NCBI RefSeq assembly: GCF_021654035.1
Contig: NZ_JAJPDW010000002.1
Location: 62,001 to 126,000, forward strand
Length of the DNA stretch: 64,000 bases
Direction of reading: 5' to 3'
Source: Microbacterium aurantiacum
Lineage (GTDB): Bacteria > Actinomycetota > Actinomycetes > Actinomycetales > Microbacteriaceae
Shown here: positions 1 through 8,895 of the stretch, piece by piece
Layout: each line of letters opens with the position of its first letter
Numbering within the stretch: position 1 is the stretch's first letter
The notes under the pieces: generated by a model
Databases searched by the model: none
What the model was told of the DNA's origin: nothing
Seen by the model: only the letters and a program-made list of their open reading frames with translations
Program-made: the position numbers and the translations under genes

Positions 1-26
1 TTCGCCCGGTCGGCCGCGCGCCCCGC

Positions 27-734
27 TTAGACCGCCGCGGCGGCGAGAGCCGAGATCGCGGAGGTGAAGAACGGCAGGCCGTCCACGCCCGAGCGCATAG
101 CGGCCGGGGTGTTCGGGCCGAAGCCCTCTTCGACGGCGTGCTCGGGGTGCGGCATGAGGCCGACGACGTTGCCGCGGTCGTTGGCGATCCCGGCGATATC
201 GCGGAGCGACCCGTTCGGGTTCACGCCGAGGTAGCGGAACGCGACGCGTCCTTCGCCCTCCAGGCGGTCCAGTTCGTCCTCCGACGCGATGTAGCCGCCG
301 TCGGCGTTCTTCAGCGGGATGACGATCTCCTGGCCGTCGGTGAAGTCCGACGTCCAGGCGGTGTCGGCGTTCTCGACCCGCAGGCGCTGGTCGCGCCGGA
401 TGAACTGCTGGTGCGCGTTGCGGATGAGGCCGCCGGGGAGGAGGTGCGCCTCGACGAGCATCTGGAAGCCGTTGCAGATGCCGAGGATCGGCATCCCCTT
501 CGCGGCGGCATCCTTCACCTCGGCCATGATCGGCGCGAGGGCGGCGATGGCCCCGGCGCGGAGGTAGTCGCCGTAGCTGAAGCCGCCGGGGAGGACGAGG
601 GCGTCGACGCCCTCGAGGTCGTGCGAACCGTGCCACAGGGCGACGGGCTCGGCGCCGGCGATGCGGATCGCGCGCTGCGCGTCGCGGTCGTCGAGCGATC
701 CGGGGAAGGTGATGACGCCGATGCGCGCGGTCAT
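27..734 (-). CDS. purQ: Phosphoribosylformylglycinamidine synthase, glutaminase subunit PurQ
   Basis: A 235-residue class I glutamine amidotransferase that supplies ammonia to PurL for the FGAR to FGAM step of purine synthesis in the cytoplasm. The nucleophile lies in GICNGFQ (Cys87) and the other triad members in MPHPEH (His196, Glu198), all intact. Its ATG overlaps the purS stop by four bases (ATGA), so PurS and PurQ are probably translationally coupled; they form the small-subunit PurSQL complex. PurL is not in the window and may follow beyond base 1. Length is normal for the stand-alone PurQ type. Confidence 0.97.
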   Translation of the reverse strand: MTARIGVITFPGSLDDRDAQRAIRIAGAEPVALWHGSHDLEGVDALVLPGGFSYGDYLRAGAIAALAPIMAEVKDAAAKGMPILGICNGFQMLVEAHLLPGGLIRNAHQQFIRRDQRLRVENADTAWTSDFTDGQEIVIPLKNADGGYIASEDELDRLEGEGRVAFRYLGVNPNGSLRDIAGIANDRGNVVGLMPHPEHAVEEGFGPNTPAAMRSGVDGLPFFTSAISALAAAAV

Positions 735-979
735 TCGACGACCTCGATGCCGACCACGTCCTCGATGACGGAGTTGGAGAGGATGTCGTCGGCGATGCGC
801 CGTGCCTCGGCGAGGATCTCGTCGGTGACCTCGCCCTCGACGGTCAGTTCGAAGCGCTTGCCGATGCGCACATCGGTGAAGGCGTCTTTGCCGAGTCGCG
901 ACAGTGCGCCCGACACGGCCTTCCCCTGCGGGTCCAGAAGTTCGGCCTTGGGCATGACGTCGACGACGATGGTGGGCAT
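731..979 (-). CDS. purS: Phosphoribosylformylglycinamidine synthase subunit PurS
   Basis: An 82-residue protein starting [20 protein letters not shown], with the conserved LDPQGKAV segment and the VRIGKRFEL strand typical of PurS. PurS bridges PurQ and PurL and is needed for ammonia channelling. The ATG at 979 is chosen over upstream in-frame starts because homology begins exactly there. It is the first gene of a minus-strand purSQ operon and is divergent from cebE; a plausible -10 (TAGACT on the minus strand, 1017-1022) lies about 40 bases upstream, without a convincing -35. Confidence 0.95.
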   Translation of the reverse strand: MPTIVVDVMPKAELLDPQGKAVSGALSRLGKDAFTDVRIGKRFELTVEGEVTDEILAEARRIADDILSNSVIEDVVGIEVVE

Positions 980-1111
980 GATGAAGGCTCCGGATGTCGC
1001 GGGCAGGGGTGGGCCCAGTCTACGGCCGCCGCCCTCCCGACCGCGATCGTGCGACGAGCCTGGTCGAATCACGATCGTGCCCGGGCTGTGATCGCACCGT
1101 GACCAAAAACG

Positions 1112-1125
1112 TGGGAGCGCTCTCT
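1112..1125 (+). promoter_or_regulatory. CebR-like operator O1
   Basis: TGGGAGCGCTCTCT, matching 12 of 14 positions of TGGGAGCGCTCCCA, the published binding box of Streptomyces CebR and Thermobifida CelR. It ends on the first base of the -35 hexamer of the cebE promoter. Binding is inferred from the match and from the LacI-type regulator encoded in the same operon. Confidence 0.75.
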
Positions 1126-1153
1126 TGACATCGTGGGAGCGATCTCATAGCGT
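1125..1153 (+). promoter_or_regulatory. Promoter of the cellobiose operon
   Basis: A perfect -35 TTGACA (1125-1130), a 17-base spacer and a -10-like TAGCGT (1148-1153). The expected transcript start near 1160 gives a 5' leader of about 100 bases to the cebE GTG at 1261. CebR-like boxes overlap the -35 edge, fill the spacer and lie just downstream of the start, which is what tight repression by steric exclusion would need. Confidence 0.7.
1134..1147 (+). promoter_or_regulatory. CebR-like operator O2, inside the promoter spacer
   Basis: TGGGAGCGATCTCA, 12 of 14 matches to TGGGAGCGCTCCCA. It sits entirely between the -35 and -10 hexamers, ending one base before the -10. Its start is 22 bases, about two helical turns, from the start of O1, so repressor dimers on the two boxes would lie on the same DNA face. 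Confidence 0.75.
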
Positions 1154-1167
1154 GTGATCACGTTCGG

Positions 1168-1181
1168 TGGGAACGCTCCCA
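1168..1181 (+). promoter_or_regulatory. CebR-like operator O3
   Basis: TGGGAACGCTCCCA, 13 of 14 matches to the CebR/CelR consensus and the best of the three boxes. It lies just downstream of the predicted transcription start, 34 bases from O2. Confidence 0.8.
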
Positions 1182-1260
1182 CGACACCGAGGTCTCCCGC
1201 ACCAGTCTGAGGCCGAATACTCTGCAACACCGATCGACCTGAACACACAAAGGAGTGACA

Positions 1261-2535
1261 GTGAACTCACGAGCCATGCGCAGAAGCGCTGCCGCGGTCG
1301 CCGCGTTCTCGGCGACCGCCATCGTCCTCGCCGGCTGCACCAGCGGTGGCGACACCGGTGGCGGCGACGCCGGTGGCGACGCGGGCAGCGACACCCTGAC
1401 CCTCGCCACCTTCAACGACTTCGGCTACACCGACGAGCTGCTCGCGGAGTTCACCGCAGAGACCGGCATCGAGGTCGTCCACAACAAGGCGTCGACGTCC
1501 GACGACGCCCGCGCGAATTTCTTCCAGAAGCTCGGCAACACCGGTCTCGCCGATGTCGAGGGCGTGGAGATCGACTGGTTCGCTGAGATGATGCAGTACT
1601 CGGACCTGCTCACCCCGGTGCCGGACGACGTCAAGGGCCGCTGGATCGACTTCAAGGAAGCCGCCGCGACGGACGCCGAGGGCAACCTCGTCGCCTACGG
1701 CACCGACATCGGACCCCAGGGCATCTGCTACCGCGAAGACCTGTACGAGGCCGCGGGGCTTCCGACCGACCGTGAGTCCGTCGAGGCGCTCTTCCCGACC
1801 TGGGACGCCTTCTTCGACGTGGCCGACGACTACACCGAAGCCACCGGTCAGCCCTTCGTCGACTCGGCGAACGCGGTGCTCCAGGGCATCATGAACCAGC
1901 TCGAGTACACCTACGAAGAGCCCGACGGCGCGATCATCGCCACCGAGAACCCCGACGTCCGCGAGTCGTACGACACCGTCGTCGAGCGCGCGGTGCCGAT
2001 TTCGGCCTATGCCGGACAGTGGAGCGACGACTGGTTCGCCTCGCTCGCCGGTGGCGAGTTCGCCACGATGCTCTGCCCGGGCTGGATGCTCGGCATCATC
2101 GAGGGCAACGCCCCTGAGACCGAGGGCTGGAACATCGCCAACGCCTTCCCGGGCGGCGGCGGAAACTGGGGCGGCTCGTACCTCGTCGTCCCGGCCAACG
2201 GCGCCAACGTCGAGGCCGCGCAGCAGCTCGCCGACTGGCTGACCGCTCCCGAGCAGCAGCTGAAGGCGTTCGAGAACGCGGGCACGTTCCCCAGCCAGAG
2301 CGAGGCGCTCGAGAGCCCGATCCTGCTCGACTCGACCAACGAGTACTTCAACGACGCCCCGACCGGCCAGATCCTCACCGACCGTGCGGACGCGATCACC
2401 GTGACGCCGTTCAAGGGACCGCAGTACTTCCAGTACCACAACGCCCTCCAGGATGCGGTGACCCGCGTCTTCGACGGCCTTGAGGACCCGGAGACCAGCT
2501 GGGAGACCTGGGTCACCCAGGTCTCGGGCTTCTGA
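1261..2535 (+). CDS. cebE: Cellobiose/cello-oligosaccharide ABC transporter, solute-binding lipoprotein
   Basis: A 424-residue extracytoplasmic binding protein of the CUT1 family. The N-terminus has two Arg, a hydrophobic stretch and a lipobox LAGC with the acylated Cys at residue 26, followed by a Gly/Asp-rich linker. It should be anchored on the outer face of the membrane and hand sugar to CebF/CebG. The GTG at 1261 is chosen because AAAGGAG ends six bases before it; the GTG at 1255 would be fused to the Shine-Dalgarno. It is first in a five-gene operon. Cellobiose as ligand is inferred from bglC, the CebR-like repressor and its operators; the protein sequence alone would only say sugar. 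Confidence 0.88.
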   Translation: MNSRAMRRSAAAVAAFSATAIVLAGCTSGGDTGGGDAGGDAGSDTLTLATFNDFGYTDELLAEFTAETGIEVVHNKASTSDDARANFFQKLGNTGLADVEGVEIDWFAEMMQYSDLLTPVPDDVKGRWIDFKEAAATDAEGNLVAYGTDIGPQGICYREDLYEAAGLPTDRESVEALFPTWDAFFDVADDYTEATGQPFVDSANAVLQGIMNQLEYTYEEPDGAIIATENPDVRESYDTVVERAVPISAYAGQWSDDWFASLAGGEFATMLCPGWMLGIIEGNAPETEGWNIANAFPGGGGNWGGSYLVVPANGANVEAAQQLADWLTAPEQQLKAFENAGTFPSQSEALESPILLDSTNEYFNDAPTGQILTDRADAITVTPFKGPQYFQYHNALQDAVTRVFDGLEDPETSWETWVTQVSGF

Positions 2536-2610
2536 TCTGATTCCTCTTCGACGCGGGCGGCCAGCGCCCCTGGTCGCCCGCGTCGAGCCACCCACTTTCG
2601 AAGGACGATC

Positions 2611-3663
2611 GTGACTGTCACAGAACCGCGCCCGAAGACGCGCGCCGGCGCCTCGACGCCACCCCCGCGCCAGCCCCGCGTGCTGTCTTTCTCGCAGCGG
2701 CTGAGCAAGTGGGACCTGAAGGTCTCGCCCTACCTCTACATCTCGCCGTTCTTCATCACCTTCGCGGTGGTGGGTCTGTTCCCCATCGTGTACACGGCGA
2801 TCATCTCGTTCATGGACTGGGACCTCATCCGAGGCTCCGGCACCTTCGTCGGATTCGACCAGTACATCTGGATCCTCACGCAGCCCCACTTCTGGACCGC
2901 GCTGCGCAACACGTTCTCGATCTTCCTGCTGTCGACGATCCCGCAGATCGTCCTCGCGATCTTCATCGCCTCGGTCCTCGACCGCAACCTCCGCGCCAAG
3001 ACCTTCTGGCGCATGAGCGTCCTGGTGCCCTTCGTGGTCGCACCGGTCGCCGTCGGCCTCATCTTCAACGCGATCTTCGCCGACCAGTCGGGTCTGGCGA
3101 ACGCCTGGCTCCAGGCCTTCGGCCTCTCGGCCATCCCGTGGCACGTCGACCCCTTCTGGAGCCACGTCGCCATCGCGACCATGGTCAACTACCGCTGGAC
3201 CGGCTACAACGCCCTGATCCTGCTGGCCGCGATGCAGGCCGTGAACCGGGATTACTACGAAGCCGCCACCGTCGACGGTGCGGGTCCGATCCGCCAGTTC
3301 TTCAGCATCACGCTGCCGTCGCTGAAGCCGACCCTGATCTTCGTCATCATCACCGCCACGATCGGCGGCCTGCAGATCTTCGACGAGCCGCGCGTGTTCG
3401 ACCAGTTCGGTCGCGGTGGAGCGGCTCAGCAGTGGCTCACGATCACGCTGTACCTCTACCAGATCGGCTGGGGCCAGTGGAACTTCGGCCGGGCCGCGGC
3501 GATGGCCTGGATCCTCTTCATCATCATCCTCGGGATCGGGTTGCTCAACCTGCTCATCACACGCACCCTCGTGCGAGATGAGGGCCTCAGATCCGAGATC
3601 AGCAAACGGCAGGCGAAAGAGCTCGCCCGGGCCGCAAAGAAGGACGTGGAGGCGAAGCGATGA
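2611..3663 (+). CDS. cebF: Cellobiose ABC transporter permease, MalF-like
   Basis: A 350-residue inner-membrane permease of the binding-protein-dependent CUT1 family. After a Pro/Arg-rich cytoplasmic N-terminus, hydrophobic segments begin around residue 42 and six membrane spans can be traced. The EAA loop that docks the ATPase is visible as EAATVDGAGPIRQFF. The GTG start has an upstream AAGGACG. Its stop overlaps the cebG start by four bases. No ABC ATPase gene lies in the operon; in Streptomyces this type of importer uses the shared ATPase MsiK, so an unlinked MsiK-like protein is inferred. Confidence 0.9.
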   Translation: MTVTEPRPKTRAGASTPPPRQPRVLSFSQRLSKWDLKVSPYLYISPFFITFAVVGLFPIVYTAIISFMDWDLIRGSGTFVGFDQYIWILTQPHFWTALRNTFSIFLLSTIPQIVLAIFIASVLDRNLRAKTFWRMSVLVPFVVAPVAVGLIFNAIFADQSGLANAWLQAFGLSAIPWHVDPFWSHVAIATMVNYRWTGYNALILLAAMQAVNRDYYEAATVDGAGPIRQFFSITLPSLKPTLIFVIITATIGGLQIFDEPRVFDQFGRGGAAQQWLTITLYLYQIGWGQWNFGRAAAMAWILFIIILGIGLLNLLITRTLVRDEGLRSEISKRQAKELARAAKKDVEAKR

Positions 3664-4574
3664 GCATCGGATACCCCACTCCCCTCGCCGTCGTCGAGGA
3701 GAACATCCCCAGCCGCAAGGCGCGCAAGCGCGGTGCGCGTACGACCCGCATCCGCGGATCGCGTCCGGGTTTCTGGGCCTACGGGACGCTGGTCGTCATC
3801 ATCATCTCGGCCGTCTTCCCGCTGTACTGGTCGTTCATCATCGGTTCCGGTGATTCCTCGACCCTGCGCGGACCGTTCCCGTGGGTCCCGGCCGGCAACT
3901 TCTTCGACAACGCCGCCGCGGTCGTCAACAACCCCGCGGTGAACTTCTGGACGGCGCTGTGGAACTCCATCTACAGCTCGTTCCTCATCGCGGCCGCGGT
4001 GGTCATCACCTCCACGCTCGCGGGCTGGGCGTTCGCGAAGCTGAAGTTCCTCGGGGGCCCGGCTCTGCTGGTCTTCGTCGTGGCGACGATGGCCGTCCCG
4101 CAGCAGCTCGGCGTCGTGCCGCTGTACATCCTGTTCTCCGAGCTCGGCTGGACCGGTCAGATCGGGGCGATCATCATCCCGGCCCTCACCAGCGCTTTCG
4201 GTGTGTTCTGGATGACGCAGTACCTCCGTCAGGCGGTGCCCGATGAGCTCATCGAGGCGGCCCGCATGGACGGGGCATCCATGATCCGCACCTTCTGGAC
4301 CGTCGGCGTCACCGCCGCCCGCCCCGCCGCGGCCATGCTGTTCCTGTTCACGTTCGTGGGCGCCTGGAACAACTTCTTCTGGCCCTTCATCGTGCTGGAC
4401 CGCCAGAACCCGACCCTGCCGGTCGCGCTGTCGCTGCTGCAGTCGAACTACTTCGTCGACTACTCCATCGTCCTCGCGGGCGTCATCCTCGCCACGATCC
4501 CGCTGCTGCTGCTGTTCATCTTCGCCGGTAAGCAGCTGGTGAGCGGCATCATGGCGGGCGCCGTCAAGGGCTGA
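3660..4574 (+). CDS. cebG: Cellobiose ABC transporter permease, MalG-like
   Basis: A 304-residue CUT1 permease that pairs with CebF. It has a basic cytoplasmic N-terminus (RKARKRGAR), about six membrane spans and the EAA-loop motif EAARMDGASMIRTFW. The last span near the C-terminus (LLLLFIFAGKQLVSGIMAG) is typical of MalG-type subunits. The ATG overlaps the cebF stop, implying coupled translation. A 69-base spacer follows before bglC, with no operator or terminator visible in it. Confidence 0.9.
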   Translation: MSIGYPTPLAVVEENIPSRKARKRGARTTRIRGSRPGFWAYGTLVVIIISAVFPLYWSFIIGSGDSSTLRGPFPWVPAGNFFDNAAAVVNNPAVNFWTALWNSIYSSFLIAAAVVITSTLAGWAFAKLKFLGGPALLVFVVATMAVPQQLGVVPLYILFSELGWTGQIGAIIIPALTSAFGVFWMTQYLRQAVPDELIEAARMDGASMIRTFWTVGVTAARPAAAMLFLFTFVGAWNNFFWPFIVLDRQNPTLPVALSLLQSNYFVDYSIVLAGVILATIPLLLLFIFAGKQLVSGIMAGAVKG

Positions 4575-4643
4575 GCCCCGGCATCCGTCACCCGCACACA
4601 CCCTCGTCCGTCCCCCCCCATATCCAGAGAGGATGCCGCCCGC

Positions 4644-6110
4644 ATGAGCGAGAACTCCGAGCGCGCCTTCCCCGCGAACTTCCTTTTCGGTGCCGCCACC
4701 GCCGCCTTCCAGATCGAGGGCGCCGCCTTCGAGGACGGGCGTCGGGCGTCGATCTGGGACGCGTTCAGCCGTGAGCCCGGCGCGGTCATCCACGCCGACA
4801 ACGGCGACGTCGCGTGCGATCACTACCACCTGTACCGCGACGACGTGGCGCTGATGAAGCGCATGGGGCTGCAGACCTACCGCTTCTCCACCTCGTGGTC
4901 GCGCGTGCGGCCCGATGGGGGAGACCTGAACCCGAAGGGTGTCGACTTCTACAGCCGTCTCGTCGACGAACTGCTCGAGGCCGACATCCTGCCGTGGCTG
5001 ACGCTCTACCACTGGGACCTCCCGCAGGCGCTCCAGGAGCGCGGCGGCTGGACCGTGCGCGAGACGGCGGACCGCTTCACCGAGTACGCGCTCGACATGC
5101 ACGACGCCCTCGGCGACCGGGTGAACGTCTGGACGACGCTGAACGAACCCTGGTGCTCGTCGTTCCTCAGCTACGCCGCCGGCATCCACGCACCCGGGCA
5201 CTACAGCGACGCCGAGGGCATGCTGGCCGCGCACCACCTGCTGCTCGGGCACGGGCAGACGGTGCGCGAGCTGCGCGCCCGCGACTCCTCGCTCAACCTC
5301 GGCATCACGCTGAACCTCACCGTCGCCGATCCGGCCGACGCGAACGACCCCGCCGACATCGACGCCGCGCGCCGTATCGACGGACAGTTCAACCGGTGGT
5401 TCCTCGACCCGATCTTCCGCGGGGCGTACCCGTCCGACATCATGGCGGACTTCCGCCGGGTGGACGCCGCGGCCGCCGACGCGCTGCAGGCCGCAATCCT
5501 CCCCGGAGACCTCGAGGCCATCTCCACGGCCATCGACACGCTCGGGGTGAACTACTACCACGGCGAGCTCGTCAGCGGTCACGCGCCGGTCGTCCCGCCG
5601 CCCGTCGGCGAGGCGCCGACGGATCGTCCCGGCCGGTCGCCCTTCCCGGCATCCGACGGCATCTTCTGGCACGAGCGAGGCCTGCCTCGCACGCCCATGA
5701 ACTGGGAGGTCCAGCCCGAGGGTCTGACCCGCCTGCTCACGCGCGTGTGGCGCGAGTACGCCCAGCCCGCCGACGTGATCCTCTACGTCACCGAGAACGG
5801 CGCCGCCTACGACGACGAGCTGGTCGTCGATGCCGGCGAGCCCCGGGTCCACGACGCCGAGCGCGTCGAGTTCGTCCGCGATCACCTCGCGGCGATTCTG
5901 GACGCCCAGGATGCCGGCGTCGACGTCCGCGGATACTTCTACTGGTCGCTGCTCGACAACTTCGAGTGGGCGTGGGGCTACGAGAAGCGCTTCGGCATCG
6001 TCCGCGTGGACTACGACACGCAGGTGCGAACGGTGAAGGACAGCGGGCGGGAGTACAGCCGTATCATCGCGGCGCGGGCACTCGCGCCGCACGCGGTCCC
6101 GGCATCCTGA
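4644..6110 (+). CDS. bglC: Beta-glucosidase, glycoside hydrolase family 1
   Basis: A 488-residue GH1 enzyme, the usual length for the family, predicted to split imported cellobiose or cellodextrins to glucose. The acid/base Glu168 is in TLNEPW and the nucleophile Glu384 in YVTENG; the N-terminal FLFGAATAAFQIEGA and the sugar-binding ENFEWAWGY-like region (DNFEWAWGYEKRFGI) are also present. There is no signal peptide, so it acts in the cytoplasm, consistent with uptake of intact disaccharide by CebEFG. It starts at an ATG after GAGAGGATG. Gene order cebE-cebF-cebG-bglC-cebR is that of the Streptomyces ceb cluster, except that cebR is downstream. Confidence 0.93.
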   Translation: MSENSERAFPANFLFGAATAAFQIEGAAFEDGRRASIWDAFSREPGAVIHADNGDVACDHYHLYRDDVALMKRMGLQTYRFSTSWSRVRPDGGDLNPKGVDFYSRLVDELLEADILPWLTLYHWDLPQALQERGGWTVRETADRFTEYALDMHDALGDRVNVWTTLNEPWCSSFLSYAAGIHAPGHYSDAEGMLAAHHLLLGHGQTVRELRARDSSLNLGITLNLTVADPADANDPADIDAARRIDGQFNRWFLDPIFRGAYPSDIMADFRRVDAAAADALQAAILPGDLEAISTAIDTLGVNYYHGELVSGHAPVVPPPVGEAPTDRPGRSPFPASDGIFWHERGLPRTPMNWEVQPEGLTRLLTRVWREYAQPADVILYVTENGAAYDDELVVDAGEPRVHDAERVEFVRDHLAAILDAQDAGVDVRGYFYWSLLDNFEWAWGYEKRFGIVRVDYDTQVRTVKDSGREYSRIIAARALAPHAVPAS

Positions 6111-6141
6111 CAGACTGGCGATCGCACGAGGGAGGTTCCAC

Positions 6142-7155
6142 ATGAGCGCAGACACCGTTCGAGGTTCTGTCACGATCGAAGAGGTCGCCGCGGCGGCCGG
6201 GGTCTCCCGATCGACGGTGTCGCGCGTGGTGAACGGCTCGACGGCCGTGAGCCCGGAAGCGCTCGACGCGGTCAACCGTGCGATCGCCGAACTGAACTAC
6301 GTGCCGAACCGTGCGGCTCGTTCGCTCGCGAGCCGTCAGACGCACGCCATCGCGCTGATCGTGCCCGAAGACACGACGCGGTTCTTCGGTGACCCGTTCT
6401 TCGCCGCGATCGTGTCGGGCATCAACGCCCGACTCAGTCGTTCGGACTACGTGCTGAACCTCTTCATCGCCAATGACGACCCCGGCGACAAGACCACCAG
6501 CTACGTCCGCAGTGGTGCCGTCGACGGCGCAATCGTCGTGTCGCACCACACCAGTGACACATTCATCGACCGGATCGCCGCCGTCGTCCCGGTCGTCTAC
6601 GGCGGTCGCCCCGTGCGCGAGCGCGAGCGCGACTACTACGTCGACGTCGACAACGTCCGGGGCGGACGGGATGCCGTGGCGCACCTGATCGCCCACGGGC
6701 GACGCCGCATCGCGACCATCACCGGCCCGCTGAACATGCCCGCCGGCGTCGACCGCCTCCGCGGCTACCGCCAGGCGCTGCAGGAAGCCGGCCTCCTGGA
6801 AGGACCGATCGAGGACGGCCGGTTCACCTCCGACGGCGGTACCGCGGCGATGCGTCGCATGCTCGAGCGCGGCGACCTCCCCGATGCGATCTTCATCGCC
6901 AGCGACCTGATGGCGCGCGGCGCGATGAGCGTGCTCACCGCCGCCGGCATCCGTGTTCCCGAGGACATCTCGATCGTCGGCTTCGACGATTCACCGGTCG
7001 CCACCTCGGTGTCACCGGCGCTGACGACGATGCGTCAGCCCTCGTTCGCGCAGGGGGAGCGGATGGCCTCGATCCTCCTCGACCTCCTCGCCGGACGCGA
7101 GGCGCCGCACGTGACGATCCTCGAGACCGAGCTCATCCCCCGCGACTCGGTCTGA
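6142..7155 (+). CDS. cebR: LacI-family repressor of the cellobiose operon
   Basis: A 337-residue LacI/GalR regulator. The N-terminal helix-turn-helix and hinge read TIEEVAAAAGVSRSTVSRVV followed by YVPNRAARSLASRQT, then a periplasmic-binding-like sensor domain. It follows bglC by 31 bases with a strong GGGAGG ribosome site and has no operator of its own, so it should be made from the operon promoter it represses, giving negative feedback. By analogy with CebR/CelR, cellobiose is the likely inducer. Identity rests on context and on three matching operators upstream of cebE. Confidence 0.88.
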   Translation: MSADTVRGSVTIEEVAAAAGVSRSTVSRVVNGSTAVSPEALDAVNRAIAELNYVPNRAARSLASRQTHAIALIVPEDTTRFFGDPFFAAIVSGINARLSRSDYVLNLFIANDDPGDKTTSYVRSGAVDGAIVVSHHTSDTFIDRIAAVVPVVYGGRPVRERERDYYVDVDNVRGGRDAVAHLIAHGRRRIATITGPLNMPAGVDRLRGYRQALQEAGLLEGPIEDGRFTSDGGTAAMRRMLERGDLPDAIFIASDLMARGAMSVLTAAGIRVPEDISIVGFDDSPVATSVSPALTTMRQPSFAQGERMASILLDLLAGREAPHVTILETELIPRDSV

Positions 7156-7176
7156 CGACCGTTGCCGGGCGCGTCC

Positions 7177-8124
7177 TCACCAGCCGGTGAGGCGCTGAAG
7201 CAGTTCGCGGTAGCGGTCGGCCGTACGCTCGACGATCTCGAGCGGCAGGGTCGGCGGTTCGCCGGTGCGGTCCCAATTGGCGGCGAGCCAGTCGCGGACG
7301 ATCTGCTTGTCGAAGCTCGCCATCCGCTCGGCGGCGCTGTGGCCGGTCTTCCACGCTTCGGCGTCCCAGTACCGTGACGAGTCGCTCGTGAGCACCTCAT
7401 CGGCGAGCGTCAGGACGCCCGCGTCGTCCAGGCCGAACTCGAACTTCGTATCGGCGAGGATCAGCCCGCGCTCCTCGGCGGTGCGGGCGGCGCGGTCGTA
7501 GATCTCCAGCGACAGGTCGCGCAGCTGGGCGGCGAGGTCGGCGCCGACGAGCTCGACGGTCTGCTCGTACGAGATGTTCTCGTCATGCTCGCCGAGCGGA
7601 GCCTTGTAGGCGGGCGTGTAGATCGGCTCCGGGAGGCGGTCGCCGTTGGAGAGGCCCTCGGGGAGATGGATGCCGCACACGGTGCCGTTGGCGCGGTACT
7701 CCGCCCAGCCCGACCCGGTCAGGTAGCCGCGGACGACGCACTCGACCGGCTGCATGTCGAGGCCCTTCACGATCATCGACCGGCCGGCGACGGCCGGCGG
7801 GATGAGGCCGCGCACCGCGTCGGCATCCGTCGTCGATGCGGTGGTGAGCACCCGGCTCGCCGCAAGGTGGTTCGGGATGTCGCGGCCGCCGTCGTCGCCC
7901 GCGAGGCGGTCGAACCACCACAGGCTCAGCGTCGTCAGCAGAACACCCTTCTCGGGGATGCCGGGGGAGAGCACGTGGTCGAAGGCGCTCACCCGGTCGC
8001 TCGCGACGACGAGCATCCGCTCGGCGGTGGTCGCGTCGCGGGCGGCGTCTTCGGGGACGTAGAGGTCGCGGACCTTCCCCGAGTACACGTGACGCCAGCC
8101 GGGGAGGTCGAGGGTTTCACTCAC
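7177..8124 (-). CDS. purC: Phosphoribosylaminoimidazole-succinocarboxamide (SAICAR) synthase
   Basis: A 315-residue enzyme that condenses CAIR with aspartate using ATP. Conserved elements include HVYSGKVRDLY at the N-terminus, VVASDRVSAFDHVL, and the C-terminal ILADTKFEFG. The GTG at 8124 (VSETLDLPGW) is chosen because family similarity begins there and GGAGG lies eight bases upstream; the open frame extends far further upstream without similarity. It is convergent with cebR (21-base gap) and in line with purD, from which it is separated by two plus-strand membrane genes. Confidence 0.95.
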   Translation of the reverse strand: MSETLDLPGWRHVYSGKVRDLYVPEDAARDATTAERMLVVASDRVSAFDHVLSPGIPEKGVLLTTLSLWWFDRLAGDDGGRDIPNHLAASRVLTTASTTDADAVRGLIPPAVAGRSMIVKGLDMQPVECVVRGYLTGSGWAEYRANGTVCGIHLPEGLSNGDRLPEPIYTPAYKAPLGEHDENISYEQTVELVGADLAAQLRDLSLEIYDRAARTAEERGLILADTKFEFGLDDAGVLTLADEVLTSDSSRYWDAEAWKTGHSAAERMASFDKQIVRDWLAANWDRTGEPPTLPLEIVERTADRYRELLQRLTGW

Positions 8125-8164
8125 CCGCCCATCCTCCCATTGCGCGCATGCCGCCCGCGCTAGC

Positions 8165-8536
8165 GTGTCTTCCGTGACCCGCACCCGCTTCCCCCGTTCG
8201 GTGTTCCGCGTGGGCACCGAGCCGGATGCGCGGTTCACGCTCGCCAACGAGCGCACGTTCCTCGCGTGGACCCGGACTGCGCTCGCCCTCATCGCCGGTG
8301 GCGTCGCCCTCGAGGCGCTGGGGCTCGATCTGCAGGCGGGGTTCCGCCTCGCGGCGTCCCTCGTGCTGGTGGTCGCGGGGCTCGCCCTGCCGATCTGGGC
8401 GTGGGTCGAGTGGATGCGCACCGAGCGCGCCCTCCGCGCCGGTCACCCGCTCCCCGGCGCGCACACCAGCGCCGCGCTCGCGATCGTCGTCGTCGTCGTC
8501 GGGCTCCTCGTGCTGCTCGGCATCCTGTGGCGATGA
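8165..8536 (+). CDS. DUF202 (YidH-like) membrane protein
   Basis: A 123-residue protein (or 120 if the GTG at 8174 is used) with the family signature RFTLANERTFLAWTRTALALIAGG, then three hydrophobic spans and a charged loop (WMRTERALRAGHPLPG). DUF202 proteins are small inner-membrane proteins of unknown function. It overlaps the next DUF202 gene by four bases, so the two are a co-translated pair. No strong ribosome site precedes either start codon. Confidence 0.85.
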   Translation: MSSVTRTRFPRSVFRVGTEPDARFTLANERTFLAWTRTALALIAGGVALEALGLDLQAGFRLAASLVLVVAGLALPIWAWVEWMRTERALRAGHPLPGAHTSAALAIVVVVVGLLVLLGILWR

Positions 8537-8880
8537 GCACGCCCCTGTTCGATCCGGGTCTGCAGCCCGAACGCACGGCCCTGGCCTGGCGGCGGACGGC
8601 ACTCGCGATCGGGGTCGGGTCGCTGATCGCCGTGCGGGTGCTGCCGGAGGCCCTCGGTTCGCTCGTGTGGCTGACGCCGGCCGTGCTGGGGCTGATGTTC
8701 GCCGGTTGGCTGTGGTGGCGCGCCGATCGGCGCTACCGCGCCACTGCCCGCGTCTTGGCCGCCGACGGTGACCGCGCGGCACTCCCAGGCGGTGCGCTGC
8801 TGGCGGTGCTGCTCGGCTTCGTCGTCGCCGCGGGTCTCCTCGCCCTCGGCGTCGTGATCGCCGTCGCGCTCGGGCGCTGA
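8533..8880 (+). CDS. DUF202 membrane protein, second of pair
   Basis: A 115-residue paralogue of the preceding protein. It starts at the ATG overlapping the upstream stop and carries LQPERTALAWRRTALAI, the same family motif with ERT-LAWxRTALA, followed by three hydrophobic spans. The pair may form a heteromeric membrane complex, but that is inference from the overlap only. It is convergent with purD, 15 bases away. Confidence 0.83.
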   Translation: MSTPLFDPGLQPERTALAWRRTALAIGVGSLIAVRVLPEALGSLVWLTPAVLGLMFAGWLWWRADRRYRATARVLAADGDRAALPGGALLAVLLGFVVAAGLLALGVVIAVALGR

Positions 8881-8895
8881 CCGGAGCGCGAGCCG

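Noticed and set aside
1267..3165. Long minus-strand frame covering cebE and cebF
   Set aside because: Antisense to two clearly conserved transporter genes; composition typical of a shadow frame.
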